The notes below the pieces were generated by a model, which saw only the letters and a list, made by a program, of their open reading frames with translations, had not been told where the DNA came from and did no database searches. Positions 7,874 through 15,016 of a DNA stretch of 64,000 nucleotides are shown in pieces. How positions within the stretch are numbered: position 1 is the stretch's first letter; every line of letters begins with the position of its first letter. This DNA is from Saccharopolyspora galaxeae (lineage in GTDB: Bacteria; Actinomycetota; Actinomycetes; Mycobacteriales; Pseudonocardiaceae), in assembly GCF_016526145.1 (NCBI RefSeq), contig NZ_JADDUE010000001.1:62001-126000 (forward strand), read 5' to 3'. The translations under genes were made by a program, and so were the position numbers.

Positions 7874-9217
7874 GTGAACAGCACCGATGCCGCCGCCGGC
7901 AACCGGGTCCTGCGCAAGGTCTCGCTCCGGCTGATGCCCTTCCTGTGCCTGCTGTACTTCGTCAACTACCTGGACCGGGTCAACATCGGGTTCGCCGGTC
8001 CGAACGGCATGAACGACGAACTCGGCATGACCGCCACCGCGTTCGGGCTCGCCTCGGGCATCTTCTTCCTCGGCTACCTGGTGCTGGAAGTGCCGAGCAA
8101 CCTGGCGTTGCACCGGTTCGGCGCGCGCCGCTGGCTGGCCCGGATCATGATCACCTGGGGTGTGCTGGCCACGATCATGGCGTTCGTGCCGAGCGCGACC
8201 GGGCTGATCGTGCTGCGGTTCCTGCTGGGCATCGCCGAGGCCGGGTTCTTCCCCGGCATCATCCTGTACCTGACCTACTGGTTCCCGGCCGCGCAGCGGG
8301 CGAAGGCGGTCGCGCTGTTCATGACCGCGGTGCCGGTCTCCAGCGCCATCGGCGCGACCGTGTCCAGCCTGCTGATCGACGCCGGGCACGGGGTGTTCGG
8401 GTTGTCCGGCTGGCGGTTCATGTTCCTGGTCGAAGGCGTGCCCGCGATGCTGCTGGCCGTGGCGACCTGGTTCTACCTGACCGACCGCCCGGAGCAGGCC
8501 AAGTGGCTCACCGCGGGCGAACGGGAATGGCTCGGCGAACAGCTGGCGGCCGAGCGGCGCGAAACGGAGCAGGCGCACCACTGGCCGCTGCGCAAGGCGC
8601 TGACGCACCCGCGGATCCCGGCGCTGGCGTTCGTCTACTTCGGGATCTCCTACGGGCTATACGCGCTCGGGTTCTTCCTGCCGACGATCATCGACGGCTT
8701 TGAGCAGCAGTACGGCACCAAGCTCTCCACCGTGCAGTCCGGCCTGGTCACAGCGGTGCCGTACGTGATCGGCGCGGTGGCGATGGTGTTCTGGGCCGCC
8801 CACGGCGACCGCACCCGCGAGCGCGTCTGGCACGTGGCGCTGCCGATGCTGCTCGGCGGGGTGTGCATTCCCATCGCGCTGTACCTGGGCAACCCGATCC
8901 TGGCGATGATCGCGGTGACGGTGTGCGCGGTGGGGGTGTGCGCGGCGCTTCCGACGTTCTGGGCGTTGCCGAGCACGTTCCTGTCCGGGGCCGCTGCCGC
9001 GGGCGGTATCGCGCTGATCAACTCGCTGGGCAACATCAGCGGGTTCGCCGCGCCGTACGTCACCGGTGCGCTGCGCGACGTGACGGGATCGCAGCGGGCC
9101 GGGTTGTGGGTCGTCGGCCTGGTCATGATCGCGGCGGCGTTCGTGGCGGTCGCGCTGCGCGCGACGCCCGCGCAGACCGGGCGGGGCGCGGAGAAGGAAT
9201 CGCCGGCGGAGAGCTAG
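7874..9217 (+). CDS. MFS transporter, anion:cation symporter type
   Basis: A 447-residue protein with about 12 hydrophobic segments. The N-terminal motif L-Y-F-V-N-Y-L-D-R-V-N-I-G-F-A is typical of the ACS subfamily (phthalate, tartrate, glucarate and similar organic anions). A central hydrophilic loop at about 205-240 divides the two halves. The substrate is unknown. The GTG start at 7874 has AGGAC upstream. It is divergent from the SDR gene, so a shared pathway is possible but unproven. Confidence 0.88.
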   Translation: MNSTDAAAGNRVLRKVSLRLMPFLCLLYFVNYLDRVNIGFAGPNGMNDELGMTATAFGLASGIFFLGYLVLEVPSNLALHRFGARRWLARIMITWGVLATIMAFVPSATGLIVLRFLLGIAEAGFFPGIILYLTYWFPAAQRAKAVALFMTAVPVSSAIGATVSSLLIDAGHGVFGLSGWRFMFLVEGVPAMLLAVATWFYLTDRPEQAKWLTAGEREWLGEQLAAERRETEQAHHWPLRKALTHPRIPALAFVYFGISYGLYALGFFLPTIIDGFEQQYGTKLSTVQSGLVTAVPYVIGAVAMVFWAAHGDRTRERVWHVALPMLLGGVCIPIALYLGNPILAMIAVTVCAVGVCAALPTFWALPSTFLSGAAAAGGIALINSLGNISGFAAPYVTGALRDVTGSQRAGLWVVGLVMIAAAFVAVALRATPAQTGRGAEKESPAES

Positions 9218-9329
9218 TCCGCGCTCGACGAGCCGGGCCGTCTCGGAGAGCCGGCCCGCTGCCGACGTGCCGACCCGCACGCGGCGAGTTGGCCGCTCAG
9301 CCCGTATTCGGGGACCAACCAGAGCGCAA

Positions 9330-9359
9330 CGGGGGCCTCCCGGGTTCGGAAGGCCCCCG
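9330..9359. terminator. GC-rich hairpin between MFS and phoX
   Basis: The 9-bp stem CGGGGGCCT / AGGCCCCCG has a 12-nt loop and no T-run. It lies between the convergent stop codons of the MFS and phoX genes. Confidence 0.6.
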
Positions 9360-9375
9360 CGCTCGCCGGGCCGGA

Positions 9376-11445
9376 TCAGCGCACGCCGATCCGGCCTCCG
9401 TCTTCGCGGTAGACGACCGCCACCGCGGGCCGGGGCGCCGAAGTGCCGCCGTCCGGCCAGTGCGAGGTCGGGTGCTGCGGGTCCTCCGCGTCCTCACCGG
9501 GGTGCTGCACGTTGACCGTGATCAGGTCTTCGAGGATCACCGGGCCGCAGGTCTCGGCCCCGACCGGAACGGTCAGGAACTGCTTGACCTGCCCGCGCTC
9601 CGGGCCTTCCACCGGCACCGCGAACAACCCGTCGTTGGAGCCGAGCTCGTTGCCGTCGGTGGTGATCCACAGGTTGCCGAACCGGTCGAAGGCGACGTTG
9701 TCCGGGCAGGAGATCGGGCTGACGGCGCTCTTGTCGAAGCCGCCGAAGTAGGTGCCCGGATCGTTCGGGTCGCCGCAGACCAGCAGCAGGTTCCAGCCGA
9801 ACCGGGTACCGGTGGTGTCGTCGTCGACCTCCAGCACGTGCCCGTGCTTGTTCTCCACGCGCGGATTCGCCTCGTCCGGCCCGGCGTTGCCCGCCGAGCC
9901 GCGGTTGGAGTTGTTCGTCAGCGCGCAGTAGATGCGGCCGTTGACCGGGTTCGGCTCCATGTCCTCGGGCCGGTCCATCTTGGTGGCACCGGCCGCGTCG
10001 GCGGCGAGCCGGGTGAACACGTAGACCTCTTCGGCGGTGAACCCGGGCACGAACGACTCGTCGCCGCTGGCCAGCTTGATCCACTCGCCCGCACCGTCGA
10101 AGTGGCCGTCGGCGGGCAGCTTGCCGGAGCCGTCGATCTCGGACTCCGGGCTGTTGCCGGTGAACTTGGCGACGTAGAGCGTGCCGTCGTCGAGCAGCGC
10201 GGAGTTGTGCCTGCGCGCGTGCGCGCTGCGGCCCGGTTTGATCCGGCCGTTCGAGACGAACTTGTAGACGTACTCGAACCGCTCGTCATCGCCCAGGTAG
10301 GCCGCGACCCGGCCGTCGTCGGCGACCTGGATGGTCGCGGCCTCGTGCTTGAACCGGCCCAGCGCGGTGTGCTTGATCGGGGTGGACTCCGGGTCGTTCG
10401 GGTCGATCTCCACGATCCAGCCGAACCGGTTCGGCTCGTTCGGCTCCCGCGGGACGTCCCAGCGCTTGTCGAACCGCTCCCACTTGCGCTCCGAGACGCC
10501 GGTGCCGATCGCGTAGCGCTCGTAGCGCTGCTTGGCGACCGGGTCGGTGACCTTGTCCGAGTTGGCGAAGTACTGGTGGATGTTCTCCTCGCCGGACAGG
10601 ATCGTGCCCCACGGAGTGACCCCGCCCGAGCAGTTGTTCTGAGTGCCGAAGACCTTGGTGGCGGTCGGGTCCGCGGAGGTCTTCAGGTGCTCGCTGCCCG
10701 CGGCCGGGCCGCGAACCTCGAACTCGGTGTTCAGCGTGATCCGGCGGTTGTACTTGCCGATCTTCGGGGTGAGCCCCTTGCCGGGTTCGCGGGTCACCTC
10801 GACCACGGAAAGACCGTGCGCGGCCCACGCGATCCGGGCGTGCTCCTCGGTGGGGTTCTCGGCGTCGTAGTCCGGGAACATGTGCGGCTCGGTGCTGTAC
10901 TCGTGGTTCACCACGAGCAGGCCGCGCTCGCCGGTGCTGTCCAGCGGGACGAACCCGGCGAAGTCGTTGTTGTAGCCGAACTGCTTTTCCTGCGCCGCGG
11001 AGTTCTGGTGGTGGAAGTCGAACTCGGGCGCGCCGGGCAGCACCGGGTCTCCCCAGCGGATCACGATGTCCTGCCGGTAGCCCTCGGGGACGGTGACCCG
11101 GTCGTCCTTGTTCGGCGCGACGGGGGTGAAGTCGGTACCGGGCACGCCGCGGCCTGCGAACTCGCCCGGTGCCGCTGCCGCGGTGCCGGACAGCGCGCCG
11201 GCCGACCCGGACAGCGCGGTGCCGCCGACCGCGAGCGCCAGCACGCCGCCTGCTTTGAGGGCGCCGCGGCGGTTGAGCACCCGTTCCACGACGTCACCGA
11301 AGTAGCCGTTGTCCGAAGTGTTCGGCGCCTCGTGCGCGCAAGCGTTGCCGCAGCGGTACTTGCAGGTCACGGCGGAACGCCGCGCGGAGTGGTGGGACAG
11401 GAGTGGGAGCGGGACGACCCGCCCGCTGTCCGATCGGGGAGTCAA
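9376..11445 (-). CDS. phoX: PhoX-family alkaline phosphatase
   Basis: A 689-residue PhoX protein, a monomeric Ca/Fe-dependent phosphomonoesterase that releases phosphate from organic phosphate outside the cell. An N-terminal C-K-Y-R-C-G-N-A-C stretch comes before a twin-arginine-type signal (N-R-R-G-A-L-K followed by an Ala/Gly/Leu-rich segment, about residues 57-90), which implies Tat export of the folded enzyme. Downstream are typical PhoX blocks, for example V-V-N-H-E-Y, N-N-C-S-G-G-x-T-P-W-G-T and S-G-E-E-N. The start is a TTG preceded by GGAGGG. No Pho box was recognised upstream. Confidence 0.9.
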   Translation of the reverse strand: MTPRSDSGRVVPLPLLSHHSARRSAVTCKYRCGNACAHEAPNTSDNGYFGDVVERVLNRRGALKAGGVLALAVGGTALSGSAGALSGTAAAAPGEFAGRGVPGTDFTPVAPNKDDRVTVPEGYRQDIVIRWGDPVLPGAPEFDFHHQNSAAQEKQFGYNNDFAGFVPLDSTGERGLLVVNHEYSTEPHMFPDYDAENPTEEHARIAWAAHGLSVVEVTREPGKGLTPKIGKYNRRITLNTEFEVRGPAAGSEHLKTSADPTATKVFGTQNNCSGGVTPWGTILSGEENIHQYFANSDKVTDPVAKQRYERYAIGTGVSERKWERFDKRWDVPREPNEPNRFGWIVEIDPNDPESTPIKHTALGRFKHEAATIQVADDGRVAAYLGDDERFEYVYKFVSNGRIKPGRSAHARRHNSALLDDGTLYVAKFTGNSPESEIDGSGKLPADGHFDGAGEWIKLASGDESFVPGFTAEEVYVFTRLAADAAGATKMDRPEDMEPNPVNGRIYCALTNNSNRGSAGNAGPDEANPRVENKHGHVLEVDDDTTGTRFGWNLLLVCGDPNDPGTYFGGFDKSAVSPISCPDNVAFDRFGNLWITTDGNELGSNDGLFAVPVEGPERGQVKQFLTVPVGAETCGPVILEDLITVNVQHPGEDAEDPQHPTSHWPDGGTSAPRPAVAVVYREDGGRIGVR

Positions 11446-11647
11446 GCGGCCCTCCAGGGGTCAGTCGGGAACATCCGAACGCTATGCCGGGCAGGCGAGA
11501 AATCCTGGACCGTCAGGTGAACAGCGCCCGAACTCATGACGCGCGGTGCGCACTCGAATCCGCAATCGGCCGATCCGGTAGCTCCGACGCTCCCGGCCGG
11601 ACACGCAGTGCGAGCAAAATTCGTTCGCGCCGGTGTCCGGGCTCGGC

Positions 11648-11653
11648 TAGCTT
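11648..11653 (+). promoter_or_regulatory. Putative -10 box of the erm leader transcript
   Basis: TAGCTT lies 7 nt before the ATG of the leader ORF, which would give a leaderless transcript. Leaderless initiation is known at an ermE promoter of Saccharopolyspora erythraea. Confidence 0.45.
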
Positions 11654-11660
11654 GCCCGGC

Positions 11661-11702
11661 ATGGCATGTGCAGCGTTCGTCATCCGGCCGCGGAACAGCT
11701 GA
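11661..11702 (+). CDS. Putative macrolide-responsive leader peptide
   Basis: A 13-residue ORF, M-A-C-A-A-F-V-I-R-P-R-N-S, ending 207 bp before erm. It combines two features linked to drug-dependent ribosome stalling in erm leader peptides: F-V-I at residues 6-8 (the ErmC leader stalls in I-F-V-I) and R-P-R at 9-11, an Arg-x-Arg motif of the type that stalls macrolide-bound ribosomes (as in the ErmD leader). A perfect hairpin starts 6 nt after the stop codon. There is no Shine-Dalgarno sequence. Chance occurrence of such a short ORF is possible. Confidence 0.4.
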   Translation: MACAAFVIRPRNS

Positions 11703-11707
11703 GCGAC

Positions 11708-11730
11708 CACCGGACTTCCGCTTTCCGGTG
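11708..11730 (+). promoter_or_regulatory. Hairpin 1 of the erm leader
   Basis: CACCGGA (11708-11714) pairs perfectly with TCCGGTG (11724-11730), with a 9-nt loop, directly after the leader ORF. Confidence 0.5.
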
Positions 11731-11793
11731 AGCCGCCACGCGCCCGGGTCCGTCCCCGGGGCGTGTTCCGCCGCCTCGTACCCGCGCGGCGCA

Positions 11794-11808
11794 GCTGAGC
11801 CGCTCAGC
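11794..11808 (+). promoter_or_regulatory. Hairpin 2 of the erm leader
   Basis: GCTGAG / CTCAGC with a 3-nt loop, 102 bp before the erm start. Confidence 0.45.
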
Positions 11809-11909
11809 ACGGCCGCCGCGGGCCTATCGGCATCCGCCGCGCGCGCAGCCACACGTCCCGGCCGACGCGAGACCCGGTGTTCCCCGGTCCCGCGAACGCT
11901 GGAGCACCC

Positions 11910-12653
11910 ATGCCTTCCCGCACGTCCCGTGCGAGCCGCGAACTCGGCCAGAACTTCCTCATCGACCCGCAGGTGCCCGCGCGCGTGCTGGAACTGCTGG
12001 ATCCGCGCGACGGGCGTCCGCTGGTCGAACTCGGCGCCGGCGGCGGCGCGCTGACCGGTCGGCTCGCCGCGACCGGGCACCCGGTGACCGCCGTAGAACT
12101 CGACCCGCGCTGGGCGGCCCGACTGCGCGGCAAGTGGTCCCGAGTCCGCGTCGTGCGCTGCGACATGCTGCGGTTCCGCTTTCCGGCAGGCCCGTTCGAC
12201 GTCGTCGGCAACCTGCCTTACGGGCTCACCACCGCCATGACGCGGCGGCTGCTCGACATCCCGGCCTGGCGACGCGCGGTATTGCTGGTGCAGTGGGACG
12301 TGGCGCGAAAGCGCGGCGTCGGCGGCTCGATGCTCAACGCCCAGTGGGCGCCGTGGTACGAGTTCCGGCTGCACGACCGGATTCCGGCGCGTGCCTTCCA
12401 CCCGAGGCCCGCGGTCGACGGTGGTCTGCTGCGCATCGACCGCAGGCCGGACCCCGCGCTGCCGTTCGCCGAACGCGGACCGTTCCAGGACTTCGTGGAA
12501 GCGGTGTTCACCGGACGTGGGCACGGCATCGGCGAGATCGTCCACCGCAACCACGGCCGGGTGCCGCGCTGGCTCCCGGCCGCGTCGTTGCCGCGAGATC
12601 TAACACCGGAGTCGTGGAGCCGTCTCTACCTGGAGCTGCGACGGGCCTCCTGA
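11910..12653 (+). CDS. erm: Erm/KsgA-family rRNA adenine N6-methyltransferase
   Basis: A 247-residue SAM-dependent methyltransferase. R-E-L-G-Q-N-F-L (residues 10-17) is the Erm/KsgA hallmark. SAM motif I is V-E-L-G-A-G-G-G-A-L-T (39-49), the acidic motif is V-E-L-D-P (62-66), and the catalytic N-L-P-Y-G is at 101-105. The block Q-W-D-V-A-R-K-R-G and the C-terminal pattern are closer to Erm (23S rRNA A2058, macrolide-lincosamide-streptogramin resistance) than to KsgA. It lacks the long basic tail of ErmE. Start: ATG with GGAGC upstream. The leader region suggests inducible control. Whether it methylates A2058 cannot be proven here. Confidence 0.78.
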   Translation: MPSRTSRASRELGQNFLIDPQVPARVLELLDPRDGRPLVELGAGGGALTGRLAATGHPVTAVELDPRWAARLRGKWSRVRVVRCDMLRFRFPAGPFDVVGNLPYGLTTAMTRRLLDIPAWRRAVLLVQWDVARKRGVGGSMLNAQWAPWYEFRLHDRIPARAFHPRPAVDGGLLRIDRRPDPALPFAERGPFQDFVEAVFTGRGHGIGEIVHRNHGRVPRWLPAASLPRDLTPESWSRLYLELRRAS

Positions 12654-12664
12654 GCGTCCGCGGG

Positions 12665-13891
12665 TCAGAACTCCTCGCCGACCAGAGCGGCCTCGCTGGG
12701 CACCTGGTGCGGATCGCGCCGCTTGCGCAGGTCGACCGCCAGCAGCGCGGCCGCGACCAGGCAGGACACCGCGGCGACCGCGAACGGGGCGTGCGGCGAA
12801 CCCAGCCACTCCGCGACGTGGCCGACCAGCGTCGCCGCGAGGGCACCGCCGAGCCAGCGGCAGAAGTTGTAGCCCGCGCTGGCCACCGGCCGCGGCGCGT
12901 TGCTGATGCTCATCGCCGTGCCGGTGAACAGGGTGTTCAACAGCCCGGATGCGATACCGCTGAAGATCACCGCGACCACCACGACCGGCTTGGTGCCGAT
13001 CGCCATCGCGAACAGCAGCACCGCGTAGATCAGCACCGCGATCACGGTGCCGCCGGCCTCGCCGAACCGCGCTGCCAGCCGCGGCGCCAGCGTCACCCCG
13101 GCCACCGCCACGCACAGCCCCCAGCCGAAGAACACCAGCCCGACCGCGATCGCGCCGAACTCCAGCACGAACGGCGCCCAAGCCAGCACGATGAAGAACG
13201 CCGCGGTGTAGAACGCCGAGCCGACCGCGGTGCGCAGCAGGCCGCCGTGCCCGAGCGCGCGCAACGGGTCGAGCAGCCGGATCCGCTGCCGCTTCGACGG
13301 GTCCTTGTCGTCGGCGGGCAGGAACCCGGCCGAGAGGATCAGCGCAATCGCCATCAGCACCGCGGTGCCCGCGAACGGTCCGCGCCACGAGATGTTGCCG
13401 AGCAGTGCTCCCAGCAGCGGGCCGGTGGACAGGCCGATGCCGAGCGCGGCCTCGTAGAGCAGGACCGCGGCCTGCTGCCCGCCGCTGGCCGCACCGACGA
13501 TCACCGACAGCGCCGTCGCGATGAAGAAGGCGTTGCCCAGTCCCCACACCGCGCGCAGCGCGACGAGCTGCCCGATCGAACCGGCGACCGCGCACGCGAT
13601 GGTGGCGAGCACGATCAGCACCAGGCCGGTCACGACGGTGCGCTTGGCACCGAACCGGGCGCTGAACGCGCCGGTGATCAGCATCGCGATGACCTGTACG
13701 CCCAGGTAGGAGGAGAACAGCAGGGTCACCTGCTCCGGCCCGGCGTGCAGCGCCTCGGCGATGGACAGCAGGATCGGATCGACCAGCCCGATTCCCATGA
13801 AGGCGATCACCGCGGCGAACGCGGTGACCCACACGGCCTTGGGCTGGCCTTTGAAGACGTCCAGCAGCCGGACGTCGTGCGCGCCGCTCAT
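12665..13891 (-). CDS. MFS drug-exporter-type transporter
   Basis: A 408-residue protein with about 12 transmembrane segments. V-D-P-I-L-L-S-I-A in the first helix and a G-x-x-x-x-x-R-x-G-x-K-R-T-like loop after helix 2 (S-A-R-F-G-A-K-R-T) are typical of DHA1-type exporters. It converges with erm (11 bp between stop codons), so a role in the same antibiotic resistance is tempting but unsupported by operon structure. Upstream (13892-14152) there is no recognisable regulator gene. Confidence 0.82.
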   Translation of the reverse strand: MSGAHDVRLLDVFKGQPKAVWVTAFAAVIAFMGIGLVDPILLSIAEALHAGPEQVTLLFSSYLGVQVIAMLITGAFSARFGAKRTVVTGLVLIVLATIACAVAGSIGQLVALRAVWGLGNAFFIATALSVIVGAASGGQQAAVLLYEAALGIGLSTGPLLGALLGNISWRGPFAGTAVLMAIALILSAGFLPADDKDPSKRQRIRLLDPLRALGHGGLLRTAVGSAFYTAAFFIVLAWAPFVLEFGAIAVGLVFFGWGLCVAVAGVTLAPRLAARFGEAGGTVIAVLIYAVLLFAMAIGTKPVVVVAVIFSGIASGLLNTLFTGTAMSISNAPRPVASAGYNFCRWLGGALAATLVGHVAEWLGSPHAPFAVAAVSCLVAAALLAVDLRKRRDPHQVPSEAALVGEEF

Positions 13892-14140
13892 CGGCCGCGC
13901 CTCCTCGCCAGGTCGATGTGGGTGGAACGGACATCCACCACAATTTCGTTCGCCATGCTAACTTTTAGGTGGCTGCGGAACCAGCGGGCATGAGCAGGCA
14001 CACATTGCGCGAATCGCCCGACGCAGCAACGGTGTTCGAGACCGGCGGTGTCAGCTGGTCGCTCGAACAGCGGTGTCCGTGCTGCGTCGGGGGCAGCACG
14101 GACATCCCTCGCCGAAGCGCCGGTCGTGCAGCGCGGCTCT

Positions 14141-14146
14141 TATGAT
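14141..14146 (+). promoter_or_regulatory. Putative -10 box, leaderless promoter of the HAD gene
   Basis: TATGAT lies exactly 6 nt before the GTG start. Confidence 0.5.
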
Positions 14147-14152
14147 CGAGGT

Positions 14153-14806
14153 GTGCAACCTGCTGCTGTGCTGTTCGACCTCGACGGCGTGCTCGTCGAC
14201 TCCGAACACCTCTGGGATCGGATTCGCCGCGAAACCGTCGACGCCCACGGTGGTCGATGGACCGAAGGCGCGACCGAGGCCATGATGGGCATGAGCACTC
14301 CGGAATGGTCCCGCTACGTGGTGGCGGAACTGGGGGCTCAGCTCACGCCGGAGCAAGCCGCCGAGACCGTCATCGACGGGATGGCCGAGGTCTACCGCAA
14401 CGATCCCCCGGTACTGCCGGGCGCGGCGGAAACCCTGCGCACGATCGCGGCCGAGTACCGGACCGCGATCGCGAGCTCCGCACCACCGCGCATCATCCGG
14501 GCCTTCCTGGAAAGCGCCGGGGCAACGGTCGGCTACACGATCTCCAGCGAAGAGGTCGGCGCAGGCAAACCGGCCCCGGACGTCTACCTGGAAGCCGCGC
14601 GAGGGCTCGACGTCTCGGCGGCGGAGTCCGTCGCCGTCGAAGACTCCAGCAACGGCTTGCGCGCGGCCGCCGCTTCCGGCGCCACCGTGTTCGCGGTGCC
14701 GAACGCGCACTTCCCGCCCGCCGAGGACGCCCTGGCCGGCGCGTACCGGGTGCTCGGAGACATCAGCGAACTCCCCGAAGCCCTCCGCGACCTCGCCCGC
14801 GGCTGA
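14153..14806 (+). CDS. HAD-superfamily phosphatase (beta-phosphoglucomutase-like)
   Basis: A 217-residue subfamily-I HAD hydrolase. Motif I is F-D-L-D-G-V-L-V-D-S (residues 8-17; nucleophile D9, acid/base D11), motif II is S-S-A-P, and motif III/IV include G-K-P-A-P-D-V-Y and V-E-D-S-S-N-G-L. D-S-E at 16-18 and the alpha-helical cap indicate phosphosugar phosphatases or mutases. The substrate is unknown. The GTG at 14153 was preferred because D-L-D-G then sits at the usual N-terminal distance and a TATGAT box is just upstream. Confidence 0.88.
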   Translation: MQPAAVLFDLDGVLVDSEHLWDRIRRETVDAHGGRWTEGATEAMMGMSTPEWSRYVVAELGAQLTPEQAAETVIDGMAEVYRNDPPVLPGAAETLRTIAAEYRTAIASSAPPRIIRAFLESAGATVGYTISSEEVGAGKPAPDVYLEAARGLDVSAAESVAVEDSSNGLRAAAASGATVFAVPNAHFPPAEDALAGAYRVLGDISELPEALRDLARG

Positions 14807-14836
14807 CGCCGGCAGCAACGGCGTGCGCATAGCCGG

Positions 14837-14986
14837 TCACATCGCCGCTTCGCGCTCTACCGCCGCGACGGTGTCCGCGATCCCGGAGAGCATGTACCGC
14901 CGCCACAACGGAGCCAGCCCGATCAGCCCGATCAGCCCGAGCGCCCACTGCGCTCGGGTTCGTGCGCATCGACCGCGCTCGGTCAA
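14837..14986 (-). CDS. Possible small membrane protein (49 aa)
   Basis: A TTG-started frame with one hydrophobic segment, W-A-L-G-L-I-G-L-I-G-L-A-P-L-W (about residues 14-28), followed by R-R-Y and an amphipathic Ala/Glu tail. From about residue 12 onward its third-position G/C is as high as in real genes. A short tandem repeat (GATCAGCCC type) encodes G-L-I-G-L-I. It lies in the same frame as the upstream unknown gene, 10 codons after that gene's TGA, so it may be a separate gene, a readthrough extension or chance. No ribosome-binding site is seen. Confidence 0.3.
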   Translation of the reverse strand: MTERGRCARTRAQWALGLIGLIGLAPLWRRYMLSGIADTVAAVEREAAM

Positions 14987-15016
14987 ACCGTGCGCTCGGG
15001 TATACCGGCCCGCTGT

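Larger units (their letters stand above)
11446..11909 (+). promoter_or_regulatory. Long leader region before erm
   Basis: These 464 bp separate the divergent phoX and erm genes. The region holds a -10-like TAGCTT (11648-11653), a 13-residue ORF, and at least two perfect hairpins between that ORF and erm (11708-11730 and 11794-11808), plus an imperfect one around 11736-11767. The arrangement resembles translation or transcription attenuators that sense macrolides before other erm genes. Confidence 0.5.

Noticed and set aside
8863-11520. Plus-strand open frame of 885 codons
   Set aside because: Antisense to phoX, with low-complexity composition and no domain.
13990-14145. 51-codon ORF with C-P-C-C before the HAD gene
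   Set aside because: Weak third-position bias, no ribosome-binding site, and its stop overlaps the putative -10 box of the HAD gene.
14937-14957. Hairpin CCGAGCGC / GCGCTCGG as a terminator
   Set aside because: It falls inside the possible 49-codon ORF and has no T-run, so its role cannot be assigned.
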